From the NCBI GenBank assembly GCA_003563585.1, contig PWUQ01000101.1:1-5550 (forward strand): a stretch of 5,550 bases of DNA, given 5' to 3'. The first letter of the stretch is position 1, and each line of letters begins with the position of its first letter. Made by a program: the position numbers and the translations under genes. This DNA is from Candidatus Parvarchaeota archaeon. Lineage in GTDB: Archaea; Nanobdellota; Nanobdellia; CSSed11-243R1. Below the pieces are notes generated by a model, which was not told where the DNA came from, did no database searches, and worked only from the letters and a program-made list of their open reading frames with translations. Positions 5,414 to 5,550 of this stretch are shown here, in pieces.

Positions 5414-5429
5414 TGCGTTTATAAACTTT
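5414..5429 (-). promoter_or_regulatory. TATA promoter of psmB-fttA
   Basis: The minus strand reads GAAAAGTTTATAAAC: a purine-rich BRE-like stretch and a canonical TATA box (palindromic core 5417-5426). The expected transcript start is near 5396, about 20 nt before the psmB ATG. The 13-base string AAAGTTTATAAAC is identical to that in front of the RNA candidate at 1675. Confidence 0.7.
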
Positions 5430-5500
5430 TCGAAGATTAGTAATATTTTGCAAAATTTTGATTTAAATATTACTTTTAATGTAAAAACAACAAACAAAAC

Positions 5501-5521
5501 GTTTTTATAACAAAATGTTAT
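5501..5521 (+). promoter_or_regulatory. Candidate divergent TATA box with overlapping inverted repeat
   Basis: GTTTTTATAA (5501-5510) is a TATA-like box on the plus strand, with an expected start near 5532. The inverted repeat ATAAC-AAAAT-GTTAT (5507-5521) overlaps its downstream edge, where a repressor could block it. Arms of 5 bp in AT-rich DNA are weak evidence. Nothing else in 5430-5500 stands out apart from the palindrome CAAAATTTTG at 5451-5460. Confidence 0.3.
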
Positions 5522-5541
5522 CTAATATAATGTGATGTTAT

Positions 5542-5550
5542 ATGAAAAAA
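5542..5550 (+). CDS. Possible start of a divergent gene, cut by the window end
   Basis: The window ends with ATGAAAAAA (Met-Lys-Lys), a common gene opening. A GTGATG element lies about 5 nt upstream and a TATA-like box about 35 nt upstream. The arrangement fits a short-leadered archaeal gene transcribed away from psmB. Only three codons are visible, so product and reality are unknown. Confidence 0.35.

Noticed and set aside
1..5550. CRISPR arrays, insertion sequences, prophage or defence genes
   Set aside because: No regularly spaced repeats, transposase or terminal repeats, or phage-type genes are seen. The protein genes are intact housekeeping genes apart from the 165-residue unknown.

Overview
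The window comes from an archaeon with an AT-rich, compact genome. The evidence is a set of archaea-type information-processing genes (archaeal DnaG, the KH/beta-CASP nuclease FttA/aCPSF1, a 20S proteasome beta subunit), TTTATA-type TATA boxes about 25 nt ahead of the inferred transcript starts, oligo-T gene ends, and the 5' Alu-domain half of an archaeal signal recognition particle (SRP) RNA. The lysine-rich, AT-driven protein composition and a small conserved hypothetical protein of a type I recall from DPANN-like genomes hint at that group, but the sequence here does not settle the phylum.

Layout, with every confident gene on the minus strand (read from high to low coordinates). At 5376-5550 is an intergenic region with the psmB promoter and, possibly, a divergent promoter for a plus-strand gene whose first three codons touch the window end. 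Then come psmB (proteasome beta) and, 18 bp on, fttA; these look like an operon. After a 40-bp gap with a weak promoter candidate come a two-CBS-domain protein and a 165-residue protein of unknown function, joined by a TAATG stop/start overlap. A perfect 10-bp inverted repeat sits just past the last stop codon. The roughly 480-bp gap 1350-1826 has no credible ORF. It holds a strong TATA box followed by a sequence able to fold into a compact multi-branched RNA, and then a short dnaG leader with a 15-bp palindrome and a good Shine-Dalgarno. dnaG follows, ending in a T-rich terminator that overlaps the promoter of the SRP RNA gene, which runs off the left edge.

Functionally the window is housekeeping: protein degradation (PsmB), transcription termination and RNA 3'-end processing (FttA), RNA decay or priming (DnaG, an exosome subunit in archaea) and protein targeting (SRP RNA). 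The least explained element is the structured, promoter-equipped RNA candidate at about 1451-1675. Its core has four hairpins with essentially no linker between them, closed by an 8-bp helix, next to a second three-tier stem. I could not match it to RNase P RNA, tRNA, C/D or H/ACA guides. It is the best candidate here for something undescribed.
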